DNA of 64,000 nt from Ophiura sarsii (lineage: Eukaryota > Echinodermata > Ophiuroidea > Amphilepidida > Ophiuridae). Positions 1 through 12,890 of this stretch are shown in pieces; within the stretch, counting starts at the first letter, position 1; every line of letters begins with the position of its first letter. Under the pieces are notes generated by a model. It was not told the DNA's origin. It ran no database searches and was given only the letters and a program-made list of their open reading frames with translations. The translations under genes were made by a program, and so were the position numbers. Location: the NCBI GenBank assembly GCA_035610835.1, contig CM069448.1:7937607-8001606 (forward strand), read 5' to 3'.

Positions 1-296
1 AATAAGGTGCATACTAGAACATCCAGACCCTTATTATTCAAATAAGGTGCAGGATACTAGAACATCCAGACCCTTAATACTCCAATAAGGTGCAGCATAC
101 TAGAACATCCAGACCATTAATACACCAATATGGTGCAGCATACTTAGAACATCCAGACCCTTAATACTCCAATAAGGTGCAGCATACTAGAACATCCAGA
201 CCCTTAATACTCCAATAAGGTGCATACTAGAACATCCAGACCCTTAATACTCCAATAAGGTGCATACTAGAACATCCAGACCCTTTACTCCAATAG
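1..296. repeat. 40-43 bp minisatellite, about 7 copies
   Basis: Tandem copies of a unit beginning AATAAGGTGC and ending CATCCAGACCCTTAATACTCC-like sequence. Copies differ by a 3-base AGC insertion after AATAAGGTGC and by scattered substitutions. The array is cut by the window edge on the left, so its true length is unknown. No coding potential is seen. Confidence 0.9.
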
Positions 297-2718
297 GTAA
301 GGATTAGTCATTGTTGGTCATTATGGAAAATCAGTGTAAACATCTGGTCTGATGTAGATATTTATTTTATTGTAAGTCAGTGATGAACATAATACTCATG
401 GTCTAGGCCTACTGCAGAGAGCGACTTTTTCATACTATATGAATAGTACACAGGTGCAATAGCCTATATTATCCTATAGGAAAGTCATCACAGGCAATGT
501 GTGGATCATGAATCCTGATTCACAATGTCACGCTTTTGCTGAAAAGTGACTTCCAAATGATACAAGCGTTATACATTGGAGATGCATTCTAGAACAATCG
601 GATGGGCAATCAGTGCTTACAGTCGGCCTACCCATGAAGTAACTCAGCTGCCCCTTTATCAAGGTCTATACAATTATATAGATGCATTTACCATTTACTG
701 CTATGCTACAGAAACCTTACTATACATGTACATGTACATCAATTTCTGATGGGTATTGGATGCATATTTAATCTCTTACTATTATTTATCCTTAGCAGTC
801 AATAATCAATGAAGTAAGTTTTTTGGGTCAACAACAGATGGTTGAATGCATTGTTGTTCATTTGGTATCTCATCAAGGGCAAGAGAGGGGTAGTACCATA
901 GTGTTTACTGTTAATACTCTTCTATTCTTTAACATTCAATAAATAGTTCAATGTGTCACCCTAATGACCATTCCTCTTTCCCCTGTTATAATGGCTTCCC
1001 ATTTTCAGTCAAAAGAAATATTGTGCAAATTTGCACCCATTCTGTACAATTCATATTTAATTCCATGGGGCACTTTGATCTATTATTTTGGTACACATGA
1101 GGCAGTCAAGCCCCAACCTTTTTTCAGCCTCACTATTATCTTATCAGCCCATTGGAAATATTACCACTTATCATCCAAAATCCCCTACCTTTTATAAATC
1201 TTTACAATTTTCATCAAAACACCCTTCTTTTCTTTCCAGGGGGTGGGGGGAGGGGCACACTGTAATATTTTGAGATTCAAGGCTGTTAAGCTCTTTCTTT
1301 TCAGCCTTGCTTTCACCCATTTATTACTCACAGAGCCTTCCCTTTTTTTAGTATTTTTCAGGGATACTTGGATAGTGCTTGGAGACTGACTCACATCCCA
1401 AAAGATGCCTCTTAGTCTTATGATGACTAAGGTCATATTACACTGATTTGACATTTGTTTAATAATGTTGAGTCAAAATAAAATCCCATAAATTATGTTT
1501 GATCATCTTAGCACTGCATGGTCTTGTGCTACAAAAACGTGTCAAAAAGTTTTCACAGAGCTCTATCTTTTGTTTACCAAATATGCATATTAATGACATC
1601 GGTAACGGAAGGACGACGAATTTGACTATTTTTCTCTCTCAAACATTTTTTGAAAACTTTGTGAAGTTTTTGAGTCAAAGTTGTTTAAATGGTATTCAAT
1701 TCAGTCCCTAGTGTTTAAGTAATACTTCAACACTTTCAACTTTTAAATTTGCCACTTGTTAAACGGAAGGATGGTAACGGAAGGACTTATGAATTCCTGA
1801 TCAAAGCATGTACAAAATTAAGATTTAATGTGGAGGATATCACTATATAAAATCTATTTAACAATGTGCAATACCATAACATTATATTTAGCCTGGAGAC
1901 TTAACCTGAAATTATAATAAGCCAAATTTTGACTCAAAATAATTCATAAAAGTTGATTTGAGGTGTAAAACACATTTTTTATGATTTTTCTCATTTTACC
2001 CAAACAACGGATCTTTAAAATTGCTATTATTACTGTAAAACTAAGGTTAGTAGAATTTTCAAATTTGACATAGAGAAAACATATATGAAAAAATGCTACC
2101 CACCTTTTGGTTATTTTTTTATGGTTTTCCCATTTTTACCCCAAAACATCAAATATTTTAAAACCCCATTGTTTTAAACATGGGATTTTGTTGGGAAAAG
2201 CCATCAATTTGTTTTAAAATGTGCAGTTGGATAGCGCTATACAGTTGAATCGCAAATGTCAGTGACAATAATCTCTCTGATAGGGCCTATATGGTTTTTG
2301 ATATATATAAATAAGGGATATTTATTATCAAAAATAACATGAAAGTCATTTTTTTAAACTTTTCTACCAAAAAATGACAGAAATGCAGGTGTTATGGTCA
2401 TTGTCTTGCTTGGCAAGTGCTTGCAATAGTTTATAGTTCCATAAAACACATTTTTGGGACAGAATTATGATTATTACTTAAATCTTCATATTTACACCCA
2501 AAATTGAATTCTGACTTTGAAACTGAAAAATTTGAACTTTAAGCTTTCATTTCATACCAAATTTGGGCATAATTCTGTAATACCCTCCACACCCTACATT
2601 AGTAGTATGCGTCGTTCTTAAAAATCATGCACTGTGAATACCCCTGTGAAGGGTATAACAGAATTACTCCCAAATTTGTTGTGATAACATTTGATTTCAT
2701 GGACCCAACCAATGTATA
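297..2718. other. no gene recognised (AT-rich single-copy-like DNA)
   Basis: I see only short chance frames (under 90 codons) with no recognisable protein similarity. A short phrase GGTAACGGAAGGA occurs twice, near 1603 and 1771. A small palindromic ACATGTACATGT run lies near 725. No splice-bounded exon could be supported by eye. Confidence 0.5.
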
Positions 2719-2806
2719 CAGGGCTGTCAACTCTCCCGCATTAGGCGGGAGTCTCCCGCCTAGACTCTCTTTCTCCCGCCTAGCATAAAAAATCTCCCGC
2801 CTCAAA
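2719..2806 (+). mobile_element. solo hAT-like terminus with CTCCCGC hairpin motifs
   Basis: Begins CAGGGCTGTCAACTCTCCCG, a CAG-starting end of the kind used by hAT-superfamily elements. It is followed by several copies of CTCCCGCC and one GCGGGAG, so 2733-2739 and 2745-2751 can pair. No matching right end was found nearby, so this is probably a truncated copy. Confidence 0.4.
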
Positions 2807-2896
2807 AATTTATCAATTAAAATGTTTATCAACGCGTTTATATTCCTTACAATTTATCAATTAAAATGTTTATCAACGCGTTTATATTCCTTACAA
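2807..2896. repeat. exact 44-bp tandem duplication
   Basis: Two consecutive identical copies starting AATTTATCAATTAAAATG and ending ATTCCTTAC, with a period of 44. The lack of substitutions indicates a recent event. No function is apparent. Confidence 0.9.
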
Positions 2897-2995
2897 ACGT
2901 ACTACTACGGAATCACACGGAATTGACTACATTGATTTGCCGTACCTTTTGGACTGATTTTTAGTTGGTACACTTTGGCCATCATCAGGCGCGGA

Positions 2996-3420
2996 TACAG
3001 GGGGGATCGACGCCCCCCCCCCCCCCCCCCTCCATCAAAAAAAAGGAAAGGAAAGGAAGAAAAAAAAAGGGAAAAAAAGGGGGGAAAAAAGGGAAAGAGA
3101 GAGGAGAGCGGAAGAAGAGGGGACAACAGCGGCATCCCCCACCCCAATATTGACGTCGTGTCGGTTGAGATTAGCACTGTCGGTTCATTTCACAAGAGGA
3201 ATCATGGAATTATGATGGTCAAAAGTACACAGATGAAAAAGATTCTCACGCTACGCGCGCATGTGTCCTCCAAATACAATATTGTTGGGTACAAACTTGT
3301 TTAGAGCCAAGATGTACTTCAATCATAGCAAAAATAAGTGTAAAGTTGAAAATTTTCGCACGCTATGCGCGCATTACTTTAGTAAAAACAATCTTGTCGG
3401 TTCACATCCAGACCTCGCCA
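2996..3420 (+). mobile_element. poly-G/C ended element with GCGCGC modules
   Basis: Starts CAGGCGCGGATACAGGGGGG, then a poly-C run and a purine-rich stretch. The interior holds two phrases in which CACGCTACGCGCGCAT or CGCACGCTATGCGCGCAT follows a T/A-rich spacer. The same interior occurs in the opposite orientation at 6643-6995 and in shortened form inside 42066-42367. The right border is set only by loss of similarity. Open frames across the purine and poly-C tracts are compositional artefacts. Confidence 0.6.
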
Positions 3421-3787
3421 CCCCCAATATCAAAAACCTAGAAAAAATAACAAAACAAAAAAGTGAAATAGATAAGGGTGGGGAGGAGGAGGTACAACAA
3501 GGCGGGAGAGGAGGCATGCGAGGGACATAAGAACGTTTGAAGTTGATTGGAAGTTGATCGGGATACATACGCGTACGTACGTTGACGAGAAATCTGATAT
3601 TTTGGAGGTAACTATTAGTTTAACTTCTTTCTGGCATAGGCCATACATATATACAAGGCGGTTCTCGAACGGCGCGTCTCGCCTGTTCATCAAAAGTGAC
3701 TTGAAAGAAATGATGATGAAACATATGATACAATGTAGCACTGTCACAGAGGTATGCATTGTAGTTAATGCAAGGGATGTAATACCT

Positions 3788-5735
3788 TGAAAAATTTAAT
3801 CAACAAAAAGAACACACCAACCCCCTTCCCTACACCAAATCACATCAAGATAGGCCTTACAGATCTTATTTGACCCCAGATGACCTTAAAAAATTAATCA
3901 GCAAAAAAAACACACCATCCCTCTTCCGTCCACCAAATCCCATCAAGATAGGCCTTACGGATCTTATTTGACCCCAGATGACCTTGAAAATTTAATCAGC
4001 AAAAAAATACACCACCCCCCCCCCCTTCCCTCCACCAAATCCAATCAAGATAGGCCTTACTGATCTATTTGACCCCATATTTGACCCCTGATGACCCCGA
4101 AAAATTAATCAACAAAAAGAACACACCACCCCCTTCCCTCCACCAAATCCCATCAAGATAGGCCTTACTGATCTATTTGACCCCCGATGACCCCGAACAA
4201 TTAATCAACCAAAAGAACACACCACCCCCCTTCCCTCCACCAAATCCCATCAAGATAGGCCTTACTGATCTATTTGACCCCCGATGACCCTGAAACATTA
4301 ATCAACAAAAGAACACACCATCCCTCTTCCGTCCACCAAATCCCATCAAGATAGGCCTTACTGATCTATTTGACCCCCGATGACCCCGAAAAATTAATCA
4401 ACAAAAAGAACACACTACCCCCTTCCCTCCACCAAATCCATCAAGATAGGCCTTACTGATCTATTTGACCCCATATTTGACCCGATGACCCCGAAAAATT
4501 AATCAACAAAAAGAACACACCATCCCTCTTCCGTCCACCAAATCCCATCAAGATAGGCCTTACTGATCTATTTGACCCCCGATGACCCGAAAAATTAATC
4601 AACAAAAAAGAACACACCACCCCCCCCTTCCCTCCACCAAATCCCATCAAGTAGGCCTTACTGATCTATTTGACCCCATATTTGACCCCCGATGACCCCG
4701 AAAAAATAATCAACACAAAAAAGACAACCCCATCCCTCTTCCGTCCACCAAATCCCATCAAGATAGGCCTTACTGATCTATTTGACCCCATATTTGACCC
4801 CCCGATGACCCCGAAAAATTAATCAACAAAAAGAACACACCATCCCCCTTCCTTCCACCAAAATCCCATCAAGATAGGCCTTACTGATCTATTTGACCCC
4901 ATATTTGACCCCCGATGACCCCGAAAAATTAATCAACAAAAAGAACACACCATCCCTCTTCCGTCCACCAAATCCCATCAAGATAGGCCTTACTGATCTA
5001 TTTGACCCCATATTTGACCCCCGATGACCCCAAAAAATTAATCAACAAAAAGAACACACCACCCCCTTCCCTCCACCAAAATCCCATCAAGATAGGCCTT
5101 ACTGATCTATTTGACCCCATATTTGACCCCAATGACCCCGAAAAATTAATCAACAAAAAGAACACCACCATCCCTCTTCCGTCCACCAAATCCCATCAAG
5201 ATAGGCCTTACTGATCTATTTGACCCCATATTTGACCCCCCGATGACCCCGAAAAAGTAATCAACAAAAAGAACACACCACCCCCCTTCCCTCCACCAAA
5301 TCCCATCAAGATAGGCCTTACTGATTGATCTATTTGACCCCCGATGACCCCGAAAAATTAATCAACAAAAAAGAACACACCATCCCTCTTCCGTCCACCA
5401 AATCCATCAAGATAGGCCTTACTGATCTATTTGACCCCATATTTGACCCCCGATGACCCCGAAAAATAATCAACAAAAAGAACACCCATCCCCCTTCCGT
5501 CCACCAAATCCCATCAAGATAGGCCTTACTGATCTATTTGACCCCATATTTGACCCCGATGACCCCGAAAAATTAATCAACAAAAAGAACACACCATCCC
5601 TCTTCCGTCCAACCAAATCCCATCAAGATAGGCCTTACTGATCTATTTGACCCATATTTGACCCCAATGACCCCGAAAAATTAATCAACAAAAAGAACAC
5701 ACCATCCCTCTTCCGTCCACCAATCCCATCAAGAT
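3788..5735. repeat. ~95-109 bp satellite array, ~19 units, ending at assembly gap
   Basis: Units contain AAGATAGGCCTTACTGATCT, a TTTGACCCC block and AATTAATCAACAAAAAGAAC. Long units carry an extra CCATATTTGAC-type segment that short units lack. Between about 4225 and 5400 the phrase TTCCCTCC (or TTCCTTCC) and the phrase CTCTTCCGTCC alternate unit by unit, so the real repeat there is a dimer. The array runs directly into the run of N, so its size is not known. Small frames in it are by-products of the period. Confidence 0.95.
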
Positions 5736-5835
5736 NNNNNNNNNNNNNNNNNNNNNNNNNNNNNNNNNNNNNNNNNNNNNNNNNNNNNNNNNNNNNNNNN
5801 NNNNNNNNNNNNNNNNNNNNNNNNNNNNNNNNNNN
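5736..5835. other. assembly gap (100 N)
   Basis: Exactly 100 N, the usual placeholder for a gap of unknown size. It falls at the end of the satellite array, which is a common reason for assembly failure. Confidence 0.98.
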
Positions 5836-6384
5836 CGTTCTACTATTCTAAAGCAGTTTAGAGTTCGGCTTACACTACTGATTAATTCAAATATTCTCGT
5901 TAATTTGGCGTTTTAAAACAAAAATATATAGGCTAATAATTAGGGCTACTTCTAATTTGTACAATTTTCACCCACCCCTATTTTTTGTGTCTGCACGATA
6001 TATTCATTTGTATCTATATTTAATGAAGTAAGAATTAATTGGTTCAGCGATATTAAACACAAACCAAAACAGATCTACTCCATGCAATATCTGAACTGAC
6101 ATTTCGGCATATCCGGTAGCGGTAGCATGTGGCATATAACATGAAAGTGTAAAAGCAATTACGAGGTGAACAAATATTAAATAAATAATTACAATTGAAG
6201 AAAATAACATGCCTTCTCTATAGTAAGGTAGTATAGTATAAACCTTTAATTACATCTAGGCATGAACATTTGTCGCTTGGTGAATGGTATCACTATATTG
6301 CCTGGTCGCGTGAAAAATGTAAAGTTGTGGGAATTTCAGGTGCCAACACGGCGTCAACTGATTAGCAGTATACATAGCAGGGAT
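5836..6384. other. no gene recognised
   Basis: AT-rich sequence after the gap; no repeat or protein similarity recognised on either strand. Confidence 0.5.
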
Positions 6385-6639
6385 TGCATTGTTTTACCAC
6401 ATCCTCTGGGGTCGTGCATTGTTTTACCACATATCCTCTGGGGTCGTGCATTGTTTTACCACATTTTCTCTAGGGTAGTGCATTGATTTACCACATATCC
6501 TCTGGGGTCGTGCATTGTTTTACCACATATCCTCTGGGGTCGTGCATTGTTTTACCACATATCCTCTGGGGTCGTGCATTGTTTTACCACATATCCTCTG
6601 GGGTCGTGCATTGTTTTACCACATATCCTCTGGGGTCGG
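6385..6639. repeat. 32-bp minisatellite, 8 copies
   Basis: Unit TGCATTGTTTTACCACATAT followed by CCTCTGGGGTCG. The first and third copies carry small changes (a missing AT, TTTTCTCTAGGGTAG). It lies immediately left of the poly-C element that ends at 6995. Confidence 0.95.
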
Positions 6640-6642
6640 ACT

Positions 6643-6945
6643 CAGTACGACTGTAATTGTATACAAAGTGAACCGACAAGATACTTCGGACTAAAGAAAT
6701 GCGCGCGTAGCGTGCGAAAATGTTCGACTTTACACTTATTTTTGCTCTGTTTGAGGAACATTTTAGCTCTAAACAAGCTTGCACCCAAATATATTGCATT
6801 TTTGGGACACATGCGCGCGTTATGCGCCGCGCGAACAATTTTCCATCTGTCTACTTATGACCATCATAATTCCATGATTCCTCTTGTCAACTGAACCGAC
6901 AGTGCCAATCCCAACCGACACTTGGGGCGATCGCCCCCCTCACCC

Positions 6946-6981
<36 letters not shown>

Positions 6982-6995
6982 TGGTTACGCCACTG
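6643..6995 (-). mobile_element. poly-G/C ended element, inverted relative to the 3.0-kb copy
   Basis: The right end reads CTGGTTACGCCACTG, the reverse complement of a CAGTGGCGTAACCAG terminus, preceded by a long poly-C. The interior, read on the minus strand, matches 3140-3420: the GAACCGACA phrase, the AATCATGGAATTATGATGG phrase and the GCGCGC modules. The left border near 6643 (CAGTACGACTG) is tentative and no clean target duplication was found. Confidence 0.6.
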
Positions 6996-8889
6996 TCGGT
7001 AGGGGAGAATGGGGCGTAATCGCCCTATTTTCATTTGAAGGGGTCTAGAGACGTCAATTTTAAAGATTGTATGGACCTATTGACACATCGGTATACGTAC
7101 AAGTTCTATCCTGCTATAACCAATAACACAGGCATGCAGGCGAGACAACCAATTGAATTAACGTGATAAAATACGAAAACTTAACATTTCAAATGCGGCG
7201 GCAGTACACCAATATACGGTATGATAAATGAGACGTACGACACGCATATTTTCAAATACCTTTAAATAAAATTAATATGATAATCTCGACAACAGCACGC
7301 AACGTTCACTGACATGACAAATGCCCACAGGCGAGATTTTATCCGCAATAGTAATCGATGTTAACTGAATTAAGCAAATTTAACAAGGAGTGTTCGTGCT
7401 TTCATCCGGGTTACAAAAACAGCTCATCCAATTTCGCGGTATTAATGTAAGTGTATTTTGGTTCCCAGACGGTTTTACAATGTGTTCAATATAAACATGA
7501 TAAACGCTTAACATGAAATATCACAAGGGCAATATTATGAGAGAAGATTATTTCTCACAAGACAGATGGCTTAAAATTATTGACAGGCAAGGAAAATCTG
7601 GGGTCTTTCCTCTTTCCAAGTTTAATGAGCCAAAATAAACGGTAGATTGGTAATGAAATCCGCACTGAACATGCTGAACACTAGAATAGCTTTTCTGTTT
7701 CTTGTAAGACTTCGCTTGTTAAGTGTTTATAGAAGATAACGTTATTATCGCAAATCCAACCCTCTTCAAAGTCGTTTTGCTCGGTTACCATGGTTACTGA
7801 CAGGTACATCAATGAATGTTACCAGTATCTTCAAACTGATTGGACACTTGAAATCTCTCGATATATTTGTGCTCATGTTCGAGAATTAAAAGAGGTAACA
7901 TAAATACTCGATCAACTAGTTATATCCACCATTGCATCGTCGTTCTTGTGCGAATTGTTGTCTGTCCTTCAAGTTTATTTATTCAGCATATAAGACAAAG
8001 CAATGAAGCCCACATACAGATTGGATTATCAGTGCACTAACTTGCAACGTGACCACTGAAGGCGTCCTTTAAAATGCGCCACTTGCAAGAATATACATGT
8101 CTACAGATATTTTAAACAGTTTTTTACTGAAATGAACTAAATTCATCCTTATCTCGTGCTTGTTAAATAAATCACAGACAATTATCATCCCGGTGTGACA
8201 ACGAGCCATGGTCCCCCTGGAGCCATAGGCCGGCCTCCATATAAACATACATGGAATGAAGCATGCTACTAGTATTGCGTGTAGAGATGAGTGCCCTACC
8301 AACCTATTCTACTTTACTGTAACACAGGGCGGACTATCCCCCTGTTTCATCGGCACATTAGACAAACCAGGCTATACAACATGTCCTATCGCTTGTATAG
8401 AATACTTGTCTCCATATAAGTCATCAACAGTTTTGCGTCAACAATTAATCAGAAACTCGGTGGAAAACAGATCTGTCACACATCATGGGATGAGAGCGGG
8501 GTAGAGATGGCATCAATCATCGGGGTTATGTCTCCCTCACATCAAACGGGGGAATCGTAACCTACAGGTAACATGTCTCATTAGAAACATACAAATGATT
8601 TGAGCGGAGATTGGACACTGTTGTCTGATGGGTTTGACGTGTACTCTAGTGGCTAAACATGATGTTGGCAATATCCTCAAACAGTCTTTGATCTGGAATA
8701 TAGGACATGACCAGGCACCTATAATTTACTACCGTGAACAAACCGGCGGTTGCTTTATGCTTTATTATATCAGCCGTGTAGAAAGCGCAAGACGACAACA
8801 ATCAGTGATAGATCAAGACAATTCAATAGCTATCAGTATTATAGTAGATAGTATAAAACTAAACAGAGTATGGGTAGAATAAGCGGACA
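6996..8889. other. no gene recognised
   Basis: Short frames around 8.1-8.9 kb (up to 84 codons) show no recognisable domain, and nothing else stands out. The first hints of the hairpin repeat appear at about 8890. Confidence 0.5.
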
Positions 8890-11465
8890 ACCACACTGCT
8901 ATATCAGCTGTAGATGGCAGATGACAGCTTACTGTTATCCCTAGTAGATAGAGAAAATTAAACTACTGTCGGTATAAAGCAGAAAGCTCAACTGCTTAGC
9001 AACAGTAGAAAGCAGAAAGCTAAACTGCTATCACTATAGTATAGATAGCAGGAACCTAAACTGTTGTCAGTAGGAGATAGCAGAAATTAAATTAATATCA
9101 ATAGCAGAAAGCTAGAAGATAGCAGAAAGCTAAACTGTTATCAGTAGTAGATAGCAGAAAGCTAAACTGCTATCAGTAGTAGATAGCAGAAAGCTAAACT
9201 GCTAAGCTAAACTGCTTTCAGTAGTAGATAACAGAAAGCTAAACTGCTATCAGTAGTAGATAGCAGAAAGCTAAACTGCTATCAGTAGTAGATAGCAGAA
9301 AGCTAAACTGCTATCAGTAGTAGATAGCAGAAAGCTAAACCGTTATCAGTAGAAGATAGCAGAAAGCTAAACTGCTATCAGTAGTAGATAACAGAAAGCT
9401 AAACTGCTATCAGTAGTAGATAGCAGAAAGCTAAACTGCTATCAGTAGTATATAGCAGAAAGCTAAACCGCTATCAGTAGTAGTAGTAGTAGATAGCAGA
9501 AAGCTAAACTGCTATCAGTAGTAGATAGTAGAAAGCTAAACTGCTATCAGTAGTAGATAGCAGAAAGTTTAACTGATATCAGCAGTAGATAGCAGAAAGT
9601 TAAACTGCTATCAGTAGTAGATAGCAGAAAGCTAAACTGCTATCAGTAGTAGATAGCAGAAAACTAAACTGCTATCAGTAGTAGATAGCAGAAAGCTAAA
9701 CTGATATCAGCAGTAGATAGCAGAAAGTTAAACTGCTATCAGTAGTAGATAGCAGAAAGCTAAACTGCTATCAGTAGTAGATAGCAGAAATCTAAACTGC
9801 TATCAGTAGTAGATAGCAGAAAGCTAAACTGATATCAGCAGTAGATAGCAGAAAGTTAAACTGCTATCAGTAGTAGATAGCAGAAAGCTAAACTGCTATC
9901 AGTAGTAGATAGCAGAAAACTAAACTGCTATCAGTAGTAGATAGCAGAAAGCTAAACTGCTATCAGTAGTAGATAGCAGAAAGCTAAACTACTATCAGTA
10001 GTAGATAGCAGAAAGCTAAACTGCTATCAGTAGTAGATAGCAGAAAGCTAAACTGCTATCAGTAGTAGATAGCAGAAAGCTAAACTGCTATCAGTAGTAG
10101 ATAGCAGAAAGCTAAACTACTATCAGTAGTAGATAGCAGAAAGCTAAACTGCTATCAGTAGTAAATAGCAGAAAGCTAAACTACGATCAGCCGTATAAGC
10201 AGAAGACTAAACTAACAGGTTCTTAAATATGGGATTGTATTATTTGGTGATTTATTCATTTTCACTGGCCAAAATAGCAAGAAAGCATTAAAATCTATAT
10301 GTTATTGTTGCCAATTGGCAGCTTCTGTCACAAAGCTGCCAATTGACTGCTATCAGTAGTGTATGCCGAACGTTAAACTGCTTTAGAATAGTAGAACGCA
10401 GAAAGCTAAACTGCTATCAGTATTCAGCAGTATATAGCACATAACTAACATTCTATCAGTAGTATAAAACAGAGAACTAAACTACTGCTATCAACAGAAA
10501 ACTGAACTGCTATCAGTAGTAGATAGCAGAAACCTTAATTGCTGTCAGTCGTAGATTGCAGAAAATGAAATTGCTATCAGCAGAAGAAAACGCTCGGAAA
10601 GCTAAACTACTATCAGCATTATAAGCAGAAAACTAAATTGCTATCAGTAGTGTTTAGCAGGAACCTAAATTGCTGTCAGTATAGGTAGCAAAATCTAACC
10701 TAAATCAAAACAGAAAACTGAACTACTATTAGTTGTAGATAGCAGATGCTATCTGATGTAGAGAGCAGATAACCAAATTACTATTATCTACTACTCAGCT
10801 GCTATCTGTAGTAGAAAGCAGAAAACTAAACTGCTATCACTATTACTAGATAGCAGGAAACTCAACTGTTGTCTGTAAGCAGAAAACTAATAACTTTTTT
10901 ATTACATCATCTTTATTAAAAGTAAAGAAGCAAACACACAAGCCCAAGAATATCTAGGGCCTATACTGACCCCAGGCAAGGAAGGCGCTATAGGGCTAGC
11001 AGAAGACTATACTGCAATCGGTAGAAGAAAGTAGAAACTAAACTACTATCAGTAGTAGATAGTATTAGTTATAGAGAGTTAAATGTATGCTATCGCTTAG
11101 AAAACTAAACTGCTATCACTAGTAGAAAGCAGAAAACTTAACTGATTAGTTGTAGATAGCAGAAAACTACACTGCAATTAGCAAAAGAAGCATAAACTAA
11201 GCTGCTATCATTAGTATATTTAGCACACAACTAAACTGCTATCAGACGTAGATAGCAGAACGTTAAACTACAATCAGTAGTAGAAAGCAGAAAACTACAT
11301 TCATTATATCCGTAGCAGAAACGAACCTGCTATTAGTACATGTAGTAGTAGAACAGACAACTAAACATCTAACCGCAGAAAGCAGAAAACTGTATAAGAA
11401 AGCAGACAGTTTAATTGTTATCATCAGTTAAAAACAAAAAGACAACAAAAACTTAACTGCGATCA
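8890..11465. repeat. 32-bp hairpin-forming tandem array, regular core 9110-10190
   Basis: The core unit is AGATAGCAGAAAGCTAAACT plus GCTATCAGTAGT. Each unit contains the arms CTGCTATC and GATAGCAG separated by 7 bases (AGTAGTA), so 23 of 32 bases can form a hairpin. About 30 units are nearly uniform in the core. To the right the unit decays and is interrupted at about 10200-10350, where CCAATTGGCAGCTT and AAGCTGCCAATTG form another inverted pair, and at about 10890-11010. Related palindromes recur on the other strand at 32.9-33.3 kb. Confidence 0.93.
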
Positions 11466-11499
11466 AATAGAAACCAGAAATGTAACTACTATCAAATAA

Positions 11500-11900
11500 T
11501 AAATAAATAATAATATAATTTATATAGCGCCTAATATCCATTTACAAAGAAATGTTCAATGGCGCTGTAGAGTCAAGTGCTATGCACTGTATGCTTTCGA
11601 GAAGAGATGAGTTTTTAGTTTCTTCTTAAAAATGTTGACATTCGGGGATGACTTAATGTCCAGTGGTAATGAGTTCCATAGGAATGCTAGACACTTCGCC
11701 TCCAATGAATTCCGCCTCCCGAAAATGTTGCCTCCTGCAAATATTGCCTCCCGTAAATTTTGCCTGCCGTGAATTACGCCTACGTACAACTTCGCCTCCC
11801 TATTTATTCCGCGTGCTTGGCTGAACATTGATAGCAGCGTCGGCGCGGTCGGGCCTCGTGTAAGCCTATTGATTATGTGGTATCGTTGCAAATACGACTG
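11500..11900 (-). pseudogene. LINE 3' end (reverse-transcriptase C-terminus and tail)
   Basis: On the minus strand the frame ends WNSLPLDIKSSPNVNIFKKK and continues LKTHLF. This is the usual C-terminal tail of L2/CR1-like LINE reverse transcriptases, after the catalytic domain. A stop is followed by a short 3' untranslated part containing TTATATAGCGCC on the plus strand and an AATAATAAATAAATAATAAT tail near 11500. Upstream, the LINE frame is replaced by a degenerate 16-bp GCCTCC repeat (11693-11807). Only the 3' end is present, typical of 5'-truncated insertions. It cannot be functional. Confidence 0.7.
11693..11810 (+). repeat. degenerate ~16-bp TTGCCTCCCGTAAA repeat module
   Basis: About seven imperfect units around TTGCCTCC, in a fixed order of variants starting GACACTTCGCCTC and ending CGCCTCCCTATTTA. 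The same ordered module is present on the minus strand at 22625-22740, also against a LINE tail. Confidence 0.7.
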
Positions 11901-12890
11901 GTATGTAGACCGGAGTAGACCTACTTGAAATTATTTAGCGTGCATGACTGAACGGAAGTATAGCCATACAGCGCAGCGGTTTGCCCTGCTCGTCAGTGCC
12001 CCGATTGTGCCCGGCCGCGTGCCTTTGGACGGACCCGCGTGGCTCGTGATGATGGCGGCGTGTGTCCCAGTGAACATGGTGAAAGGTGTTCTATAGTTGT
12101 ATTCCTTATCAATCAGCATATAGGGATATGCATTTTGAGTTTGACAGTAAGCCTAAGCCCCGTGTCTATATAATGAACAATTATTATGTTTTGAGGTGTC
12201 CAAGTCTGGTATATAGGATCCAAAACATAATCATGATACTGAAAACGGATCATGGTCTCGCTATCGGACTGAGTTCCAAAATAATAAAAATTAAAAACTC
12301 ATAGCTCGACCACTATCATGACTATGGTTTCAATCCAATGTTTTTACCAAGATCTCATCTTTATTGTTCGGCACAAAGCTCAATTATACAGATCTATCAA
12401 TTGTTGGTGATGTTAAATACAGCAAATCTATGAAGCAATGTTCTGCTTGAGCATGTTCAGGGATCATTTAGGCTATACCATAGGCTTAAGTGTACGATGG
12501 CGTGTGTATGAGATGTGTACCTTATTTATTTCCAGAGATACAGCGAGCTGAATACATGCCCCATAAAAACGCGTGCACTTGGTGAATTTGACAATAATGT
12601 TGTTATTCTTTACTGTGTGGGGAATCGTGAAATAATAGGATGGAAAAGTAAAATATTAAATGACGCGGGCATATATTTTTCTAAAAATATAAAACGTAGA
12701 TTTTAAGAAAGATAATTACTTTAGCTTTATGTGGACACGTGTATGGCATTCATACTTTATACACAGCTAAGCTCAAGTTAGCTCAGTAGACACACAGTTG
12801 GTTGAGATGCGTCCTATACCAGTACACGGCATCGATTTGGATGTTTTTCGCTATACGAAAAGTGACCCCGTGAATTCAATATAAAAGTAA
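11901..12890. other. no gene recognised
   Basis: No domain or repeat relationship was recognised. Small frames near 12.1 and 12.5 kb are not convincing. Confidence 0.4.

Noticed and set aside
2975..3304. 109-codon frame rich in Pro, Lys and Gly
   Set aside because: It is produced by the poly-C and purine tracts of a mobile element; both strands give similar low-complexity frames.
8890..11465. CRISPR-like array of short palindromic repeats
   Set aside because: Units are contiguous with no unique spacers, there are no cas genes, and the setting is eukaryotic. It is a minisatellite.
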